The notes under the pieces are model-generated. The model saw only the letters and a list, made by a program, of their open reading frames with translations, ran no database searches and was not told where the DNA came from. Both the position numbers and the translations under genes were made by a program. A DNA stretch of 64,000 nucleotides. Source: Parafrankia irregularis (lineage in GTDB: Bacteria > Actinomycetota > Actinomycetes > Frankiales > Frankiaceae). Numbering within the stretch: position 1 is the stretch's first letter; each line of letters starts with the position of its first letter. Location of the stretch: positions 124,001 to 188,000 of the forward strand of contig NZ_FAOZ01000009.1 in assembly GCF_001536285.1 (NCBI RefSeq). Direction: 5' to 3'. This document shows positions 42,914 to 51,088 of this stretch, one piece after another.

Positions 42914-43034
42914 TCCCGTCGCCACCCTGACCTCACTATTCCAGGACAACCAGCTCCCTATCGCGGAATGGCGGTGAGAATAGGGCGGAACGCCGAGGTG
43001 CGGCGGGGAGTCAAACAACCCGGAGGTTGGCCGG

Positions 43035-43574
43035 ATGGACGAGCACCTCACGGACGATGAGATCGAGGCACTGGCGGAGACCTTCGGTGATCCTCTTTCG
43101 GCCCGCCATGTCCTGGTCGCGGCAGGCCTGGCCGCGGCGCGTCAGCCCAGCTGGGGGAATGCGACCCCGCTGCGGTACTGGCGGGAGGTCAGTGTTCTGC
43201 TGGGCGCCGGGATCATCGCGGAAGGGCGCCATCGGGTGCTCGCCGCGGCGGCGGACGTGTTCCCCGGGAACCCGGCCTTCGCCCCGCCGGCCGCGGCCGC
43301 CCCTGCGTCCCCACGAATCTCCGCGGGGCAGGCCCGGCCTTCGCACCCGGACAGTGCGACTCGGGCCGGCTCCACCACGTACTACACGACCGTCACGGAC
43401 TCGACTGTGGTCGTCGGATCCCACAACAGAGTGAGAATGAAGGTCAGGTCGGCACCGGGTGGTCCGGCACCGGGTGGTCCGGCAGATCTTGAGTCGCGGA
43501 CTCGCTCGCGGTTCACGCGGGTCGCCGCGCTGCTCTGGCCGCGCCGGCCGAGGAGCGCGCAGGACACTCGGTAG
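43035..43574 (+). CDS. EAD1-like adaptor with C-terminal RHIM-like motif
   Basis: 179 residues. Residues 5-82 (LTDDEIEALAETFGDPLSAR to VLAAAADVFPGNPAF) have the pattern of effector-associated domain 1: an AGL segment, a W/Y-W-R-E-V helix and a final P-x-N-P. EADs are small adaptor domains that join proteins in bacterial conflict systems. A flexible Ala/Pro-rich linker leads to TTYYTTVTDSTVVVGSHNR (V-V-V-G-S-H-N, about 125-131), one copy of the same motif found three times in protein C and twice in A. It is divergent from protein C, 121 bases apart. The EAD1 call is from memory of the family pattern and should be confirmed with a profile. Confidence 0.75.
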   Translation: MDEHLTDDEIEALAETFGDPLSARHVLVAAGLAAARQPSWGNATPLRYWREVSVLLGAGIIAEGRHRVLAAAADVFPGNPAFAPPAAAAPASPRISAGQARPSHPDSATRAGSTTYYTTVTDSTVVVGSHNRVRMKVRSAPGGPAPGGPADLESRTRSRFTRVAALLWPRRPRSAQDTR

Positions 43575-43624
43575 CGGGCAGCCGCGGTCGGAGGTTCCGC
43601 GGGTTCGCGCCGCGGTGGCGTAGT

Positions 43625-44245
43625 TCACCCCTGGGGGCCGCGCAGCGACTGCCAGACCCGCTCGGGCAGGAGTTCGATGGCGGCTGCGAGGTCGCCGCCC
43701 GGGTCCGCGCCGGTCTGGGCCCCCGCGGCGAGCCAGCGGCGGGCGAGCTCGGCGGGCGGGCCGATGAGCAGCATCTCGACCAGCGGCGCCGGCAGGTCGA
43801 CGATCCGCCCGGCGCTGGTGTGTGGGCCCAGCCAGGCCATCAGGCGGTCCAGTCGGACGGCCTTGGCGCGGGCGAGGGCCGCGGCCTGCTCCGGCGTCCT
43901 CGGCGCGAAGCCGGAGAGGTGGATGACCCGGGCCGCCGCCGGCTCATCGCGTACGAAACCGAGGTAGCCGACGACGGCGGCACGGATGCCGGCTGCCGCG
44001 CCATCGGCCTGCTCGACGGCGGGCACGAGGCGGTCGAGCAGCCGCATCAGGCACCGTTCGTAGAGCACGGCCGCCAGGCCGTCGAAGGTGCCGAAGTGGT
44101 GGTAGAGGCTGCCGAGGCTGACCCCGCTCGCCGCGGTGACCGCGGTGACGGTGAATCCACCCGTGCCTCGGCTCGCGAACACGTCGAGTGCCGCGGTGAG
44201 CAGGCGTTCGACGGTTTCCTCGCCGCGCGGTTGTCTGGGTGCCAT
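43625..44245 (-). CDS. TetR-family transcriptional regulator
   Basis: 206 residues. HTH at about 10-55 (ETVERLLTAALDVFASRGTG, VTAASGVSLGSLYHHFGTFD), followed by a helical ligand domain (LDRLVPAVEQADGAAAGIRA) of the TetR_C type. It follows the SDR gene by 16 bases on the same strand. A strong inverted repeat directly before the SDR start makes an autoregulated SDR-TetR operon likely. The ligand is unknown. Confidence 0.92.
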   Translation of the reverse strand: MAPRQPRGEETVERLLTAALDVFASRGTGGFTVTAVTAASGVSLGSLYHHFGTFDGLAAVLYERCLMRLLDRLVPAVEQADGAAAGIRAAVVGYLGFVRDEPAAARVIHLSGFAPRTPEQAAALARAKAVRLDRLMAWLGPHTSAGRIVDLPAPLVEMLLIGPPAELARRWLAAGAQTGADPGGDLAAAIELLPERVWQSLRGPQG

Positions 44246-44261
44246 GGCGGGCCCGAGGATC

Positions 44262-45254
44262 TCACATGGCCGCCGGGTAGGCCGACGGGTCGTCGCGGAC
44301 CCCGGTCAGCTCCGCGGCCTGCACCCACAGCCTCCGGGCGAGCTCGACGTCGTCGAGCGGCGGCGCCAGCGGCGTCTCCTGGTCGATCTCGAAATAGCGC
44401 CCGGTGACGGCGCCGAGGCCCGGCCCGCCGCTGACGACGGGCGCGGCGTCAGCGCCGGCCTCCGCGTCGAGGGCCAGCCGGGTGACGGGGGGTGCCGCCT
44501 GCTCCACCGGCGTCCAGAACCGCTTGGCAGCTTTCAGGAGAAGGCCGAGCGGGCCGCGCCGGTCGCCGAGCCCGGTGCGGATGACGCCCGGGTGCACGGC
44601 GTTGATCCGGATTCCGGTGCCCGCGTTCTGCCAGCGGCGGGCGAACGGCGCGACGAGCGCCAGGTTGCAGGCCTTGGTGGTGGCATAGGTGCGGATCGGG
44701 TGGAAGTCCGCGCCCTGCGGGGTCCGGTCGAGGTCGATCCGTGCCTTGACGTAGAGACCGGCGCTGACCTGAACCACCCGCGCGCGGCTGGCGGCGAGGC
44801 GCTCCTGGAGCAGGTGGTTGAGCAGGAACGGCGCGAGATGGTTCGTGGCGAACGCCTGTTCCAGCCCGTCGGCGTTGAGGATGCGGGAGGCAGGCCAGAT
44901 CCCCGCGTTGTGGATCAGGATCTCCAGGGTGGGGCAGGCGTCCAGCACGGCGGCGGCGGTGGCGCGTACGCCGGCGACGTTCGACAGATCGCCGACGACC
45001 AGGCCGACCCGGGGCAGCTCCGCGTCGCGCCCGGCAGCGGCGCCCCCAGAGCCCCCGGAGCCGCGGGCGTTCCGGGCCCGCCAGTCGGCGTCGAGCCGAG
45101 CCCGGGCCTGTTCGCCGCGCGCGGGATCGCGGGCGACGAGAACCACCCGCACGCCCGCGTGCAGGAGCTGGCTCGCCACCGCGAGGCCGATCCCGCGGTT
45201 GCCGCCGGTCACCACCGCGGTGGCCGTGAACGCCGCCGCTTCGTTGTCGCGCAT
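44262..45254 (-). CDS. Short-chain dehydrogenase (retinol-dehydrogenase-like)
   Basis: 330 residues, longer than classical SDRs. TGGNRGIG binds the cofactor, HNAG is the structural motif and YATTK supplies the catalytic Y and K, with S in VSAGLY. A Gly/Ala-rich insertion (RGSGGSGGAAAGRD) lies after the second helix. The arrangement INAVHPGVIRTGL resembles the retinol dehydrogenase/protochlorophyllide reductase group. It is the first gene of a two-gene operon with a TetR regulator. The substrate is unknown. Confidence 0.9.
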   Translation of the reverse strand: MRDNEAAAFTATAVVTGGNRGIGLAVASQLLHAGVRVVLVARDPARGEQARARLDADWRARNARGSGGSGGAAAGRDAELPRVGLVVGDLSNVAGVRATAAAVLDACPTLEILIHNAGIWPASRILNADGLEQAFATNHLAPFLLNHLLQERLAASRARVVQVSAGLYVKARIDLDRTPQGADFHPIRTYATTKACNLALVAPFARRWQNAGTGIRINAVHPGVIRTGLGDRRGPLGLLLKAAKRFWTPVEQAAPPVTRLALDAEAGADAAPVVSGGPGLGAVTGRYFEIDQETPLAPPLDDVELARRLWVQAAELTGVRDDPSAYPAAM

Positions 45255-45272
45255 GGTGGGACGCTAGCAAGA

Positions 45273-45291
45273 TCTAGAATATTTTTCTAGA
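45273..45291. promoter_or_regulatory. Strong inverted repeat TCTAGAA-N5-TTCTAGA before the SDR gene
   Basis: Perfect 7-base arms (45273-45279 and 45285-45291) separated by TATTT, in a notably AT-rich patch 19 bases upstream of the SDR start codon. This is the expected operator for the TetR protein encoded second in the operon. Confidence 0.75.
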
Positions 45292-45397
45292 AAAAAGTTC
45301 TAATCGAAGGTCTGTGTGCAGGACGCCCCGCCACCGTCCCTGGAAGCAGGGCGATGGCGGGGCGGACGGAGGACTGGAGCTGACGCCCCGGCCTGCC

Positions 45398-46867
45398 TCA
45401 GGGGCTGATCAGTGGTCTGAACGCGGCCTGGACATCGCCGTCGGACGGGGTGACGAACTTCTTCGTCCCGTAGCCGTAGATGAAGTACGGGCAGCTCGAT
45501 CCGCTGATCTCCACGCGGGTGTCGCTGATGAGCTGTCCGGTCCGCAGGTCGTAGACGCGCACCGGCACCGCCTCCCGGTGGAACGTCACGTTCCCGACGT
45601 TCTCATACGGGCAGGTCTGGACCGCGGCACCGTACTCGGTGTCCCCGGCGCAGATGACCCGGGTCGCGTCATTCACGTCGGTGGTCCGCCATTCCCCGGG
45701 GAGCTTGTCGATGTAGTCGGAGGCACCGAAGATCATGGCGCGGCCGGGCCCGCCGGTGCGGGCGGTCAGGTAGGGCGCCGGCGAGGAGCAGTACGCGGGC
45801 AGGCTGCCACTGCTCCGCGGGACCAGGGAGGCACGGACCTGGTCCAGATTCCGCTGCAGGTTCTCCAGCGCGATGGCCTTGTCGATCTGCGCCACCTTCT
45901 CCCGGGCCTGCCCGGCGAGTTCGTGGTTCGGGTACCGGTCGACCAGCGTCTGGTAGGCCGTTCGGGCGCCCGCCCGGTCCTGGGCCACCTCGTCGTCGCC
46001 GCATTCGAGCAGTGCCGCGGGGGCCAGCCGGCGAACGACCTCGGCCGCCCTGCCCGCCGACTGCCGGTCGGGCAGGGCGGTGGCCAGCCAGTCCAGGACG
46101 CGCACGGTGACGCAGGGGTCCCTGGTCGGCAGGCCGTCGAAGAACCGGTCCACAGCCGTCTGGACCATGCCCTGGTAGTCCGGTGACTGCGCGCGGATGC
46201 CGACCAGTTCCTCGAAGCCGGCCTCCAGCATCTCGACCGAGCTCGACCCGGGGGTGCGCCCGGTGGTGAGCTTCGCGGAGCTGAGGCGTACCGCCGCACA
46301 CGCCGTGATCATGTCCTCGCCGTCGGAGCCGGGTGAGATGGCGACCATCCGGTGCGCCGGTGACACCCGGTCGACCGCGGCCTCCACCCGACCGCAGTCG
46401 CTGGCCTGACGGCCCTCGGCGACCGCGTTGTCGATCCGCTCGACGTCGAGCCGCAGGAGGACCGCCGTCAGCAGTACCGGCAGCGCGGCTCCGAGGGCGA
46501 CCGACCGCAGTCGCCACGACCGGCGTGGCCGCGGCCCGCCAGGTCCGGGCTCCGGTTCGGACCCGTCGGGTCCCGCCTCGCGCCGGCGCCCACGCGGCCA
46601 TCCGCCCGCCAGGTACCAGCCGTGCGCGACGAGCGCCAGCCACCAGCCGAGCAGGACGAACGCGAACCAGAGCACCTGCGCTGACGAGGCGAAGATGATG
46701 ACCAGCTCGGCCGTGACCAGCGTGGTGACGACGGCGAGGTTCCGGCGGCCCAGCATCAGGTAACCACCGCCGAGCAGCGCCGCGTTGGCCAGCGCCACGG
46801 CGACCGGGTCGTGGGACCTTTCCACCGGGGCCGGCGCCGGGGCCGGCGTCGGCTTGGCCTGAGGCAT
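45398..46867 (-). CDS. Hypothetical multi-pass membrane protein at the end of the chaperone operon
   Basis: 489 residues. A Pro-rich start (PQAKPTPAPAPAP) precedes three close membrane segments (about 22-86, ANAALLGGGYLMLG, LAVVTTLVTAELVIIF, VLWFAFVLLGWWLALVAHG). A basic loop is followed by a fourth segment (about 120-138, LRSVALGAALPVLLTAVLL). The rest is outside or cytoplasmic with a TPR-like helical pair (AYQTLVDRYPNHELAGQARE) and several cysteines (CGRVEA, DPCVTV, CSSPAPY, CPYENVG, SCPYF). No family is recognised. It is the last gene of the same-strand kinase/Hsp70 set, after a 135-base gap holding 17-base repeats. Confidence 0.8.
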   Translation of the reverse strand: MPQAKPTPAPAPAPVERSHDPVAVALANAALLGGGYLMLGRRNLAVVTTLVTAELVIIFASSAQVLWFAFVLLGWWLALVAHGWYLAGGWPRGRRREAGPDGSEPEPGPGGPRPRRSWRLRSVALGAALPVLLTAVLLRLDVERIDNAVAEGRQASDCGRVEAAVDRVSPAHRMVAISPGSDGEDMITACAAVRLSSAKLTTGRTPGSSSVEMLEAGFEELVGIRAQSPDYQGMVQTAVDRFFDGLPTRDPCVTVRVLDWLATALPDRQSAGRAAEVVRRLAPAALLECGDDEVAQDRAGARTAYQTLVDRYPNHELAGQAREKVAQIDKAIALENLQRNLDQVRASLVPRSSGSLPAYCSSPAPYLTARTGGPGRAMIFGASDYIDKLPGEWRTTDVNDATRVICAGDTEYGAAVQTCPYENVGNVTFHREAVPVRVYDLRTGQLISDTRVEISGSSCPYFIYGYGTKKFVTPSDGDVQAAFRPLISP

Positions 46868-46890
46868 GGGTGGGCGTCCTTTCTGTGTTG

Positions 46891-46958
46891 CTCTGCTCTT
46901 CGGTGTCTGCTGCTCTTCGGTGTCTGCTGCTGTTCGGCGTCTGTTGCTCTTCGGTGCC
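46891..46958. repeat. Four 17-bp tandem repeats
   Basis: Units at 46891-46907, 46908-46924, 46925-46941 and 46942-46958 share the core TGCTCTTCGGTGTC with one to three changes each. They lie between the OmpA-like gene and the downstream membrane protein gene and could vary in number between strains. Confidence 0.85.
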
Positions 46959-47002
46959 TCGTGGTCTCGGACGGCGGGGGCGCCGTCGGCGTCGCCGTCG
47001 CC

Positions 47003-48019
47003 TCAGGCGGGCGGGGTGATGCGCAGGGTCACCGTCCGGTTGCGGGGGTCGCCGGTGGTGCCGTCGGAGTACGGCGCGACGGCCGTGTCCGCCGCGGAGA
47101 TCGTGAGGGCGGCGGCCGGGACGCCGGAGTCGCGCAGGGCCAGCGCGGCGGAGGTGGCGCGAGCCCGCCGCAGCGCGGCGTTGTCGGCGAACGGGCCGCC
47201 GGCGCGCACCGGCAGACCGTCGCTCTGCCCGACGATCTCGACGCCGACGCCGGGTATGGCCGCGAGCCGCGCCCCCAACCCGGTGAGTGCCGTGCGGCCC
47301 TGCGGCCCGAGGCTGTCGCCAGCGGTGAAAAGCGGGTCGTGGAAGACGACCACCACCTGGCTGCCTGCCCTGATGACGTCGGCCTCCGGGCCGGTGAGGC
47401 TCGCGGCCAGCTCTCCCGCCGGGCCCATCGGCACGGCGCCCGTCGTGGTGGTGACCGCTATGGGCACCGGGGCGGGTACGACCGCCGCCGGGGAGCCGGC
47501 GGACTCCACGGAGTCGTTCTGTTCGTCGCCGATCCACCAGCCGCCGCCGAAGGCGAGCACGACCAACAGCCCGGCGGCGACACCGCCGCGCAGCCGGTTG
47601 CCGGCGCGGCGGCCGCGCAGGCGCTCCAGCCCCGCGACCGCGCCGTCGGCCGTGCCGTCCAGGGCGAGCGCGGCCCGCCAGTGGCGCTCGGCGTCGTCGA
47701 AGCGCCCCTGCTGTGCGTGGATCCGAGCGAGCAGGTCGTGTTCCGCCGCGGTGTGGTCACGGCCGGCTGCCAGCTCCGTGAGCAGCCGTACGGCGTCGGC
47801 ATACCGGCCGGATCGCGCCAGCGCGGCGGCCTGCCCCCGCATGATCTCGCCGAGGAGAACGGCCGGTTCCGCGACGGACCTGCCCCCGACGCCACCACCT
47901 GCGGCCACGGCACGGCCAGCCATGGCACGGCCGGCCACGGTGCCGGTGGCGATGGTGTCCGTGGTGACGGTGTCCGTGGTGATGGCGTCGGCGGGCAGGT
48001 CAGCGGCTCTTGTAGACAT
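47003..48019 (-). CDS. TPR - membrane - OmpA-like protein
   Basis: 338 residues. A Thr/Asp-rich start (DAITTDTVTTDTIATGTV) is followed by TPR-like helices (about 55-125, AALARSGRYADAVRLLTELA, IHAQQGRFDDAERHWRAALA), a single membrane helix (about 145-165, GVAAGLLVVLAFGGGWWIG) and a C-terminal OmpA-like domain (VEIVGQSDGLPV, NAALRRARATSAALALRDSG, NRTVTLRI). OmpA domains bind peptidoglycan, so this protein probably ties the Hsp70 system to the cell wall, with TPRs inside. The start overlaps the Hsp70 stop by 20 bases. Confidence 0.87.
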   Translation of the reverse strand: MSTRAADLPADAITTDTVTTDTIATGTVAGRAMAGRAVAAGGGVGGRSVAEPAVLLGEIMRGQAAALARSGRYADAVRLLTELAAGRDHTAAEHDLLARIHAQQGRFDDAERHWRAALALDGTADGAVAGLERLRGRRAGNRLRGGVAAGLLVVLAFGGGWWIGDEQNDSVESAGSPAAVVPAPVPIAVTTTTGAVPMGPAGELAASLTGPEADVIRAGSQVVVVFHDPLFTAGDSLGPQGRTALTGLGARLAAIPGVGVEIVGQSDGLPVRAGGPFADNAALRRARATSAALALRDSGVPAAALTISAADTAVAPYSDGTTGDPRNRTVTLRITPPA

Positions 48020-50501
48020 TGCTGAAGTCCTCGCTCTCGGATCCCCGGTCGGTGTCCGGAAGCAGCTCGAGAAGCTGGCGGATCACCGCCCGGAGCCGTT
48101 CGGTGTCGTTGGCGTCGACGGCGCGCTGCCCCTCGGTGATCAGGCGGTTGGCCAGTGCCTGATCGCGCAGCTCGGCGCGTCGTTCGACCAGCTGGGAGAA
48201 CCTGGCCATCACCACGGCGCCCGTCTTGCGGTCGACCATGATGGCCAGGTGGGCGGTCAGCTCGTCGACGAGGATCCGAAGGTGGGCGGCGTCCCGGCCG
48301 TCCAGCGCGCGGCGCACCTCGGCGGCGATCCGCTCGTGCCGCTTGCGGTCCTTGGCGTCGCCGTACTCCTCGATCAGGCCGGGGGCGTCGGCCAGCACCC
48401 GGTTCGCCAGCTCCACCAGGGACGGCCACTCCAGCGCGTGCTCGACGTCGTCGAGCTTCGCCCGAAGATCCAGCATGCGCTTGCCGGCGGTGCTCGCCGC
48501 GTCCGTGTCGCCGTGCTCGGTGGACGCCACGTCGTTCTCGATCTGGTCGACGACCTGCTCGTCGTCCAGTGCGTCGAGGATGGCCTGTGCTGCCGGGTCG
48601 CCGGTGCGCCGGGCGCCGGAGCGCAGGTCGGCCAGTCGGCGCCGCTCGGCCTCCAGCGCGCGGCGAAGCTCGGCCGGGTCCGGGGCACGCTCGGTGGTCA
48701 GGTCGTGGACCGTCTCGAAGTCCTCCTCGAGGATCGGGACGAAGGCCCTGGTGGTCACGAGCCGGGACCCGTCGATCTCGATATCCACCTCGATCTCGCT
48801 GTTGGGCGGGATGTCCCGCGCCACCTCGGCGGCGAGGATCTCCAGGGAGCCCACCTGCCGGTTGCGGTCGGCCCGGGCGTGCTCTCCCTCCAGGATCGGG
48901 ATCCGCAGCAGCCCACCCGACTGGCCGCGGACCAGCCGTACGGTGCTGCGCAGGATCTCGTGGCCGCGGGCCGGGATCCGGGTGCCCTTCTCCAGCAGCC
49001 AGGCGACCTCGTTGCCGGACAGACCCACCCCGATCGAGTGGGTGAGGGTGGCGGCCGGCGCGACGACACCGAGGGTGTAGGTCAGCTCCGAGGGCTGGAT
49101 CCGCTCCCCGCCGCCGGTCGGGCTCTCCAGCACGATGCTGTAGACGTTGCGGCGCTCGGGCTCGGCGCGCAGCGTGGTGACGAACGAGCCGGTGGCCGGA
49201 AGTGTGATCTTCCCGCTGCGCCACGGCGGGCGGGCGTCGGCGTTGACGAGCTCGATGGTGAAGCCCTCCAGGCTCCGTCCGGACGGCCCCCGGACGACCC
49301 CGCCCACCAGCGGCGTCGGGTCGGAGCCGATCGGCTTGTACTCGAGGTCGACGGTGAAGGAGACGTCGGGGCGGGTCGGCCCGACCGGCAGGCGCTGCGT
49401 TCCGGCGAAGATGGCCGCCCCGCGGGCCACCACGGTCATCGGGTCCTGGCTGACGTCCAGCTCGATGCCGAGGCCCTCGGCGAGGCGCCGACGCAGGTAC
49501 GGCATGAGGGTGGGGCCGCCGACGAGCAGCACCCGGTCGATCTTCTCCGGCGCGAGCTGGCTCTCGGCCAGCGCGGCGTGGCAGATGTTGACCGCACGGG
49601 CGACGAACGGCTCGGTCAGCGCCTCGACGTCCGCGGCGTGCAGCTCGTGGACGAACTCGACCGGGTTCCCGTCCGCGTCGGTGCACAGCGGCGGCTCGCT
49701 GATGTCGATCAGCGCCGTGGGTGACGAGGAGAGCTCGATCTTCGCGTTCTCCGCCGCCGCCTTCAGCTTCGCGATCGCCTGGGCCCAGGTCGGCTCACCA
49801 CGGCCGAAGCCAGGCAGTGAATGCTGCCGGAGCAGCGCCGGAATCAGCAGCTGCTCGACGATGGCCCAGTCGATGAGCTTTCCGCCGAGGAAGTTGTCGC
49901 CGCGGTGGTTGACGATGTCGAACTCGCCGTCGCGGATATGCACGATGGACGCGTCGAACGTGCCGCCGCCCAGGTCGAAGACGAGTCGGTAGATGTTGTC
50001 CTCGTCGCGCTGGAAGCTGTAGGCGAGGGCGGCCGCGGTCGGTTCCTGCAACAGCGGTGACAGCTCCAGGCCGGCCGCCTCCGCGGCACGCCGGGTGGCG
50101 TCGGTCTGGTTCAGCTCGAACGCGGCCGGCACCGTGATGACCGCGGCCCGGATCTCCTCGCCCATCTGCTGTGTCACGTTCGCCCGCAGCGCGCGCAGCA
50201 CATGCGCGGAAAGCTCCTCCGGGCTCAGCGCGAGGCCGCTGTTGGCGAAGCTCTTCGCCTGGTCGCGCAGCCCCATCCGCAGCTTGAACTCGGCGGCGGC
50301 GTTCGCCGGGTCGGACTCGACACGCTCACGTGCCCGGGCACCCACATGAATGCGCCCGGTGCGGTCGGCGAACACCGCCGACGGTGTCGTGTCGTGACCG
50401 AAGGCGTTCTTGACGATGCGGGCATCGGTGCCGTCCAGGACCGCGATCGCGCTGTTGGTGGTGCCCAGGTCTATGCCGAAGTCCATCGTCGAGCGCGTCA
50501 T
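48000..50501 (-). CDS. Large Hsp70 (DnaK-like) protein
   Basis: 833 residues, about 200 more than DnaK. The N-terminal ATPase domain is intact (DFGIDLGTTNSAIAV, AVITVPAAFELNQTDATRRA, EPTAAALAYSF, FDLGGGTFDASIV, LLVGGPTLMPYLRRRL). The middle part has the DnaK-like beta substrate-binding outline (GVGLSGNEVAWLLEKGTRIP, TVRLVRGQSGG) but little sequence identity. The last 230 residues are helical and charged. The ATG at 50501 has GGAGG 5 bases upstream and overlaps the GrpE-like stop. It lies inside an operon with J-like, GrpE-like, kinase and OmpA-like genes, so it is a specialised chaperone with dedicated partners rather than the housekeeping DnaK. Confidence 0.93.
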   Translation of the reverse strand: MTRSTMDFGIDLGTTNSAIAVLDGTDARIVKNAFGHDTTPSAVFADRTGRIHVGARARERVESDPANAAAEFKLRMGLRDQAKSFANSGLALSPEELSAHVLRALRANVTQQMGEEIRAAVITVPAAFELNQTDATRRAAEAAGLELSPLLQEPTAAALAYSFQRDEDNIYRLVFDLGGGTFDASIVHIRDGEFDIVNHRGDNFLGGKLIDWAIVEQLLIPALLRQHSLPGFGRGEPTWAQAIAKLKAAAENAKIELSSSPTALIDISEPPLCTDADGNPVEFVHELHAADVEALTEPFVARAVNICHAALAESQLAPEKIDRVLLVGGPTLMPYLRRRLAEGLGIELDVSQDPMTVVARGAAIFAGTQRLPVGPTRPDVSFTVDLEYKPIGSDPTPLVGGVVRGPSGRSLEGFTIELVNADARPPWRSGKITLPATGSFVTTLRAEPERRNVYSIVLESPTGGGERIQPSELTYTLGVVAPAATLTHSIGVGLSGNEVAWLLEKGTRIPARGHEILRSTVRLVRGQSGGLLRIPILEGEHARADRNRQVGSLEILAAEVARDIPPNSEIEVDIEIDGSRLVTTRAFVPILEEDFETVHDLTTERAPDPAELRRALEAERRRLADLRSGARRTGDPAAQAILDALDDEQVVDQIENDVASTEHGDTDAASTAGKRMLDLRAKLDDVEHALEWPSLVELANRVLADAPGLIEEYGDAKDRKRHERIAAEVRRALDGRDAAHLRILVDELTAHLAIMVDRKTGAVVMARFSQLVERRAELRDQALANRLITEGQRAVDANDTERLRAVIRQLLELLPDTDRGSESEDFSNVYKSR

Positions 50502-51088
50502 CGTTCCTCCGGTCCGCTGGAAGGTTCCTCAACAGGGGTGCCGACGACGACCTCACCGGTCTGCACCCGCTGGCCGTGCAGATAGACGGTGGGCCGCAGG
50601 GTTTCCAGGACGGTCTCGCCGGTCAGCCCGGTGGTCCGCTGGAACTCCAGGACCTGCAGGTCGAGCCCGGAGTCGTACGGGATGCGGTCGTGGTCCTGGA
50701 CCTCGACACCCGCCGCGCCGAGGGTGCTCCACAGGGAGTCGAGCTGCCGTTGCAGCCGGCGGGTGTCACCCGACCGGCCCCCCGCCGGGCCGGCACCGGC
50801 ACCGGCACCGGCCGCGGCCGCGGTCGCGTCGAGACGGCGGCGCAGCCGCCACAGCCCGGTGGCGAGCTCGGCCACCGCCGAAGGTCGCAGCGTGCCCGCG
50901 GCAGCCGCACCTTCCGACTGCGCCACGGCGGGTGGCTCCGGTGCCGGCTGCTCGGCGGACGCGGGTCCGTCCTGCAGGGAAGCCCACAGCGCGTCGGCCC
51001 ATTTCTCCGGAATCGACGGCGGGGCGATGCGGAAGGCACGCGGATGGCGCCACTGGCGCAGACCGTCGGGCCACCGGCTGTCAGACAT
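50498..51088 (-). CDS. GrpE-like nucleotide exchange factor (divergent)
   Basis: 196 residues from the ATG at 51088 (start TTG at 51094 is an alternative). Most of the N-terminus is disordered and Pro/Ala-rich. The last 90 residues follow the GrpE pattern: a helix (TRRLQRQLDSLWSTLGAAGV), then EVQDHDRIPYDSGLDLQVL and LRPTVYLHGQRVQTGEVVVG, like the GrpE beta domain with its final G-R-x-L-R-P-A-x-V-V-V. The long dimerisation helices of normal GrpE are short here. The gene sits directly before the Hsp70 gene (4-base overlap), the natural place for its exchange factor. The call rests on pattern and context. Confidence 0.7.
   Translation of the reverse strand: MSDSRWPDGLRQWRHPRAFRIAPPSIPEKWADALWASLQDGPASAEQPAPEPPAVAQSEGAAAAGTLRPSAVAELATGLWRLRRRLDATAAAAGAGAGAGPAGGRSGDTRRLQRQLDSLWSTLGAAGVEVQDHDRIPYDSGLDLQVLEFQRTTGLTGETVLETLRPTVYLHGQRVQTGEVVVGTPVEEPSSGPEER

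Noticed and set aside
46866-49724. 952-codon plus-strand frame across the OmpA-like and Hsp70 genes
   Set aside because: The opposite strand carries intact Hsp70 motifs and a good ribosome binding site; the plus frame has none.
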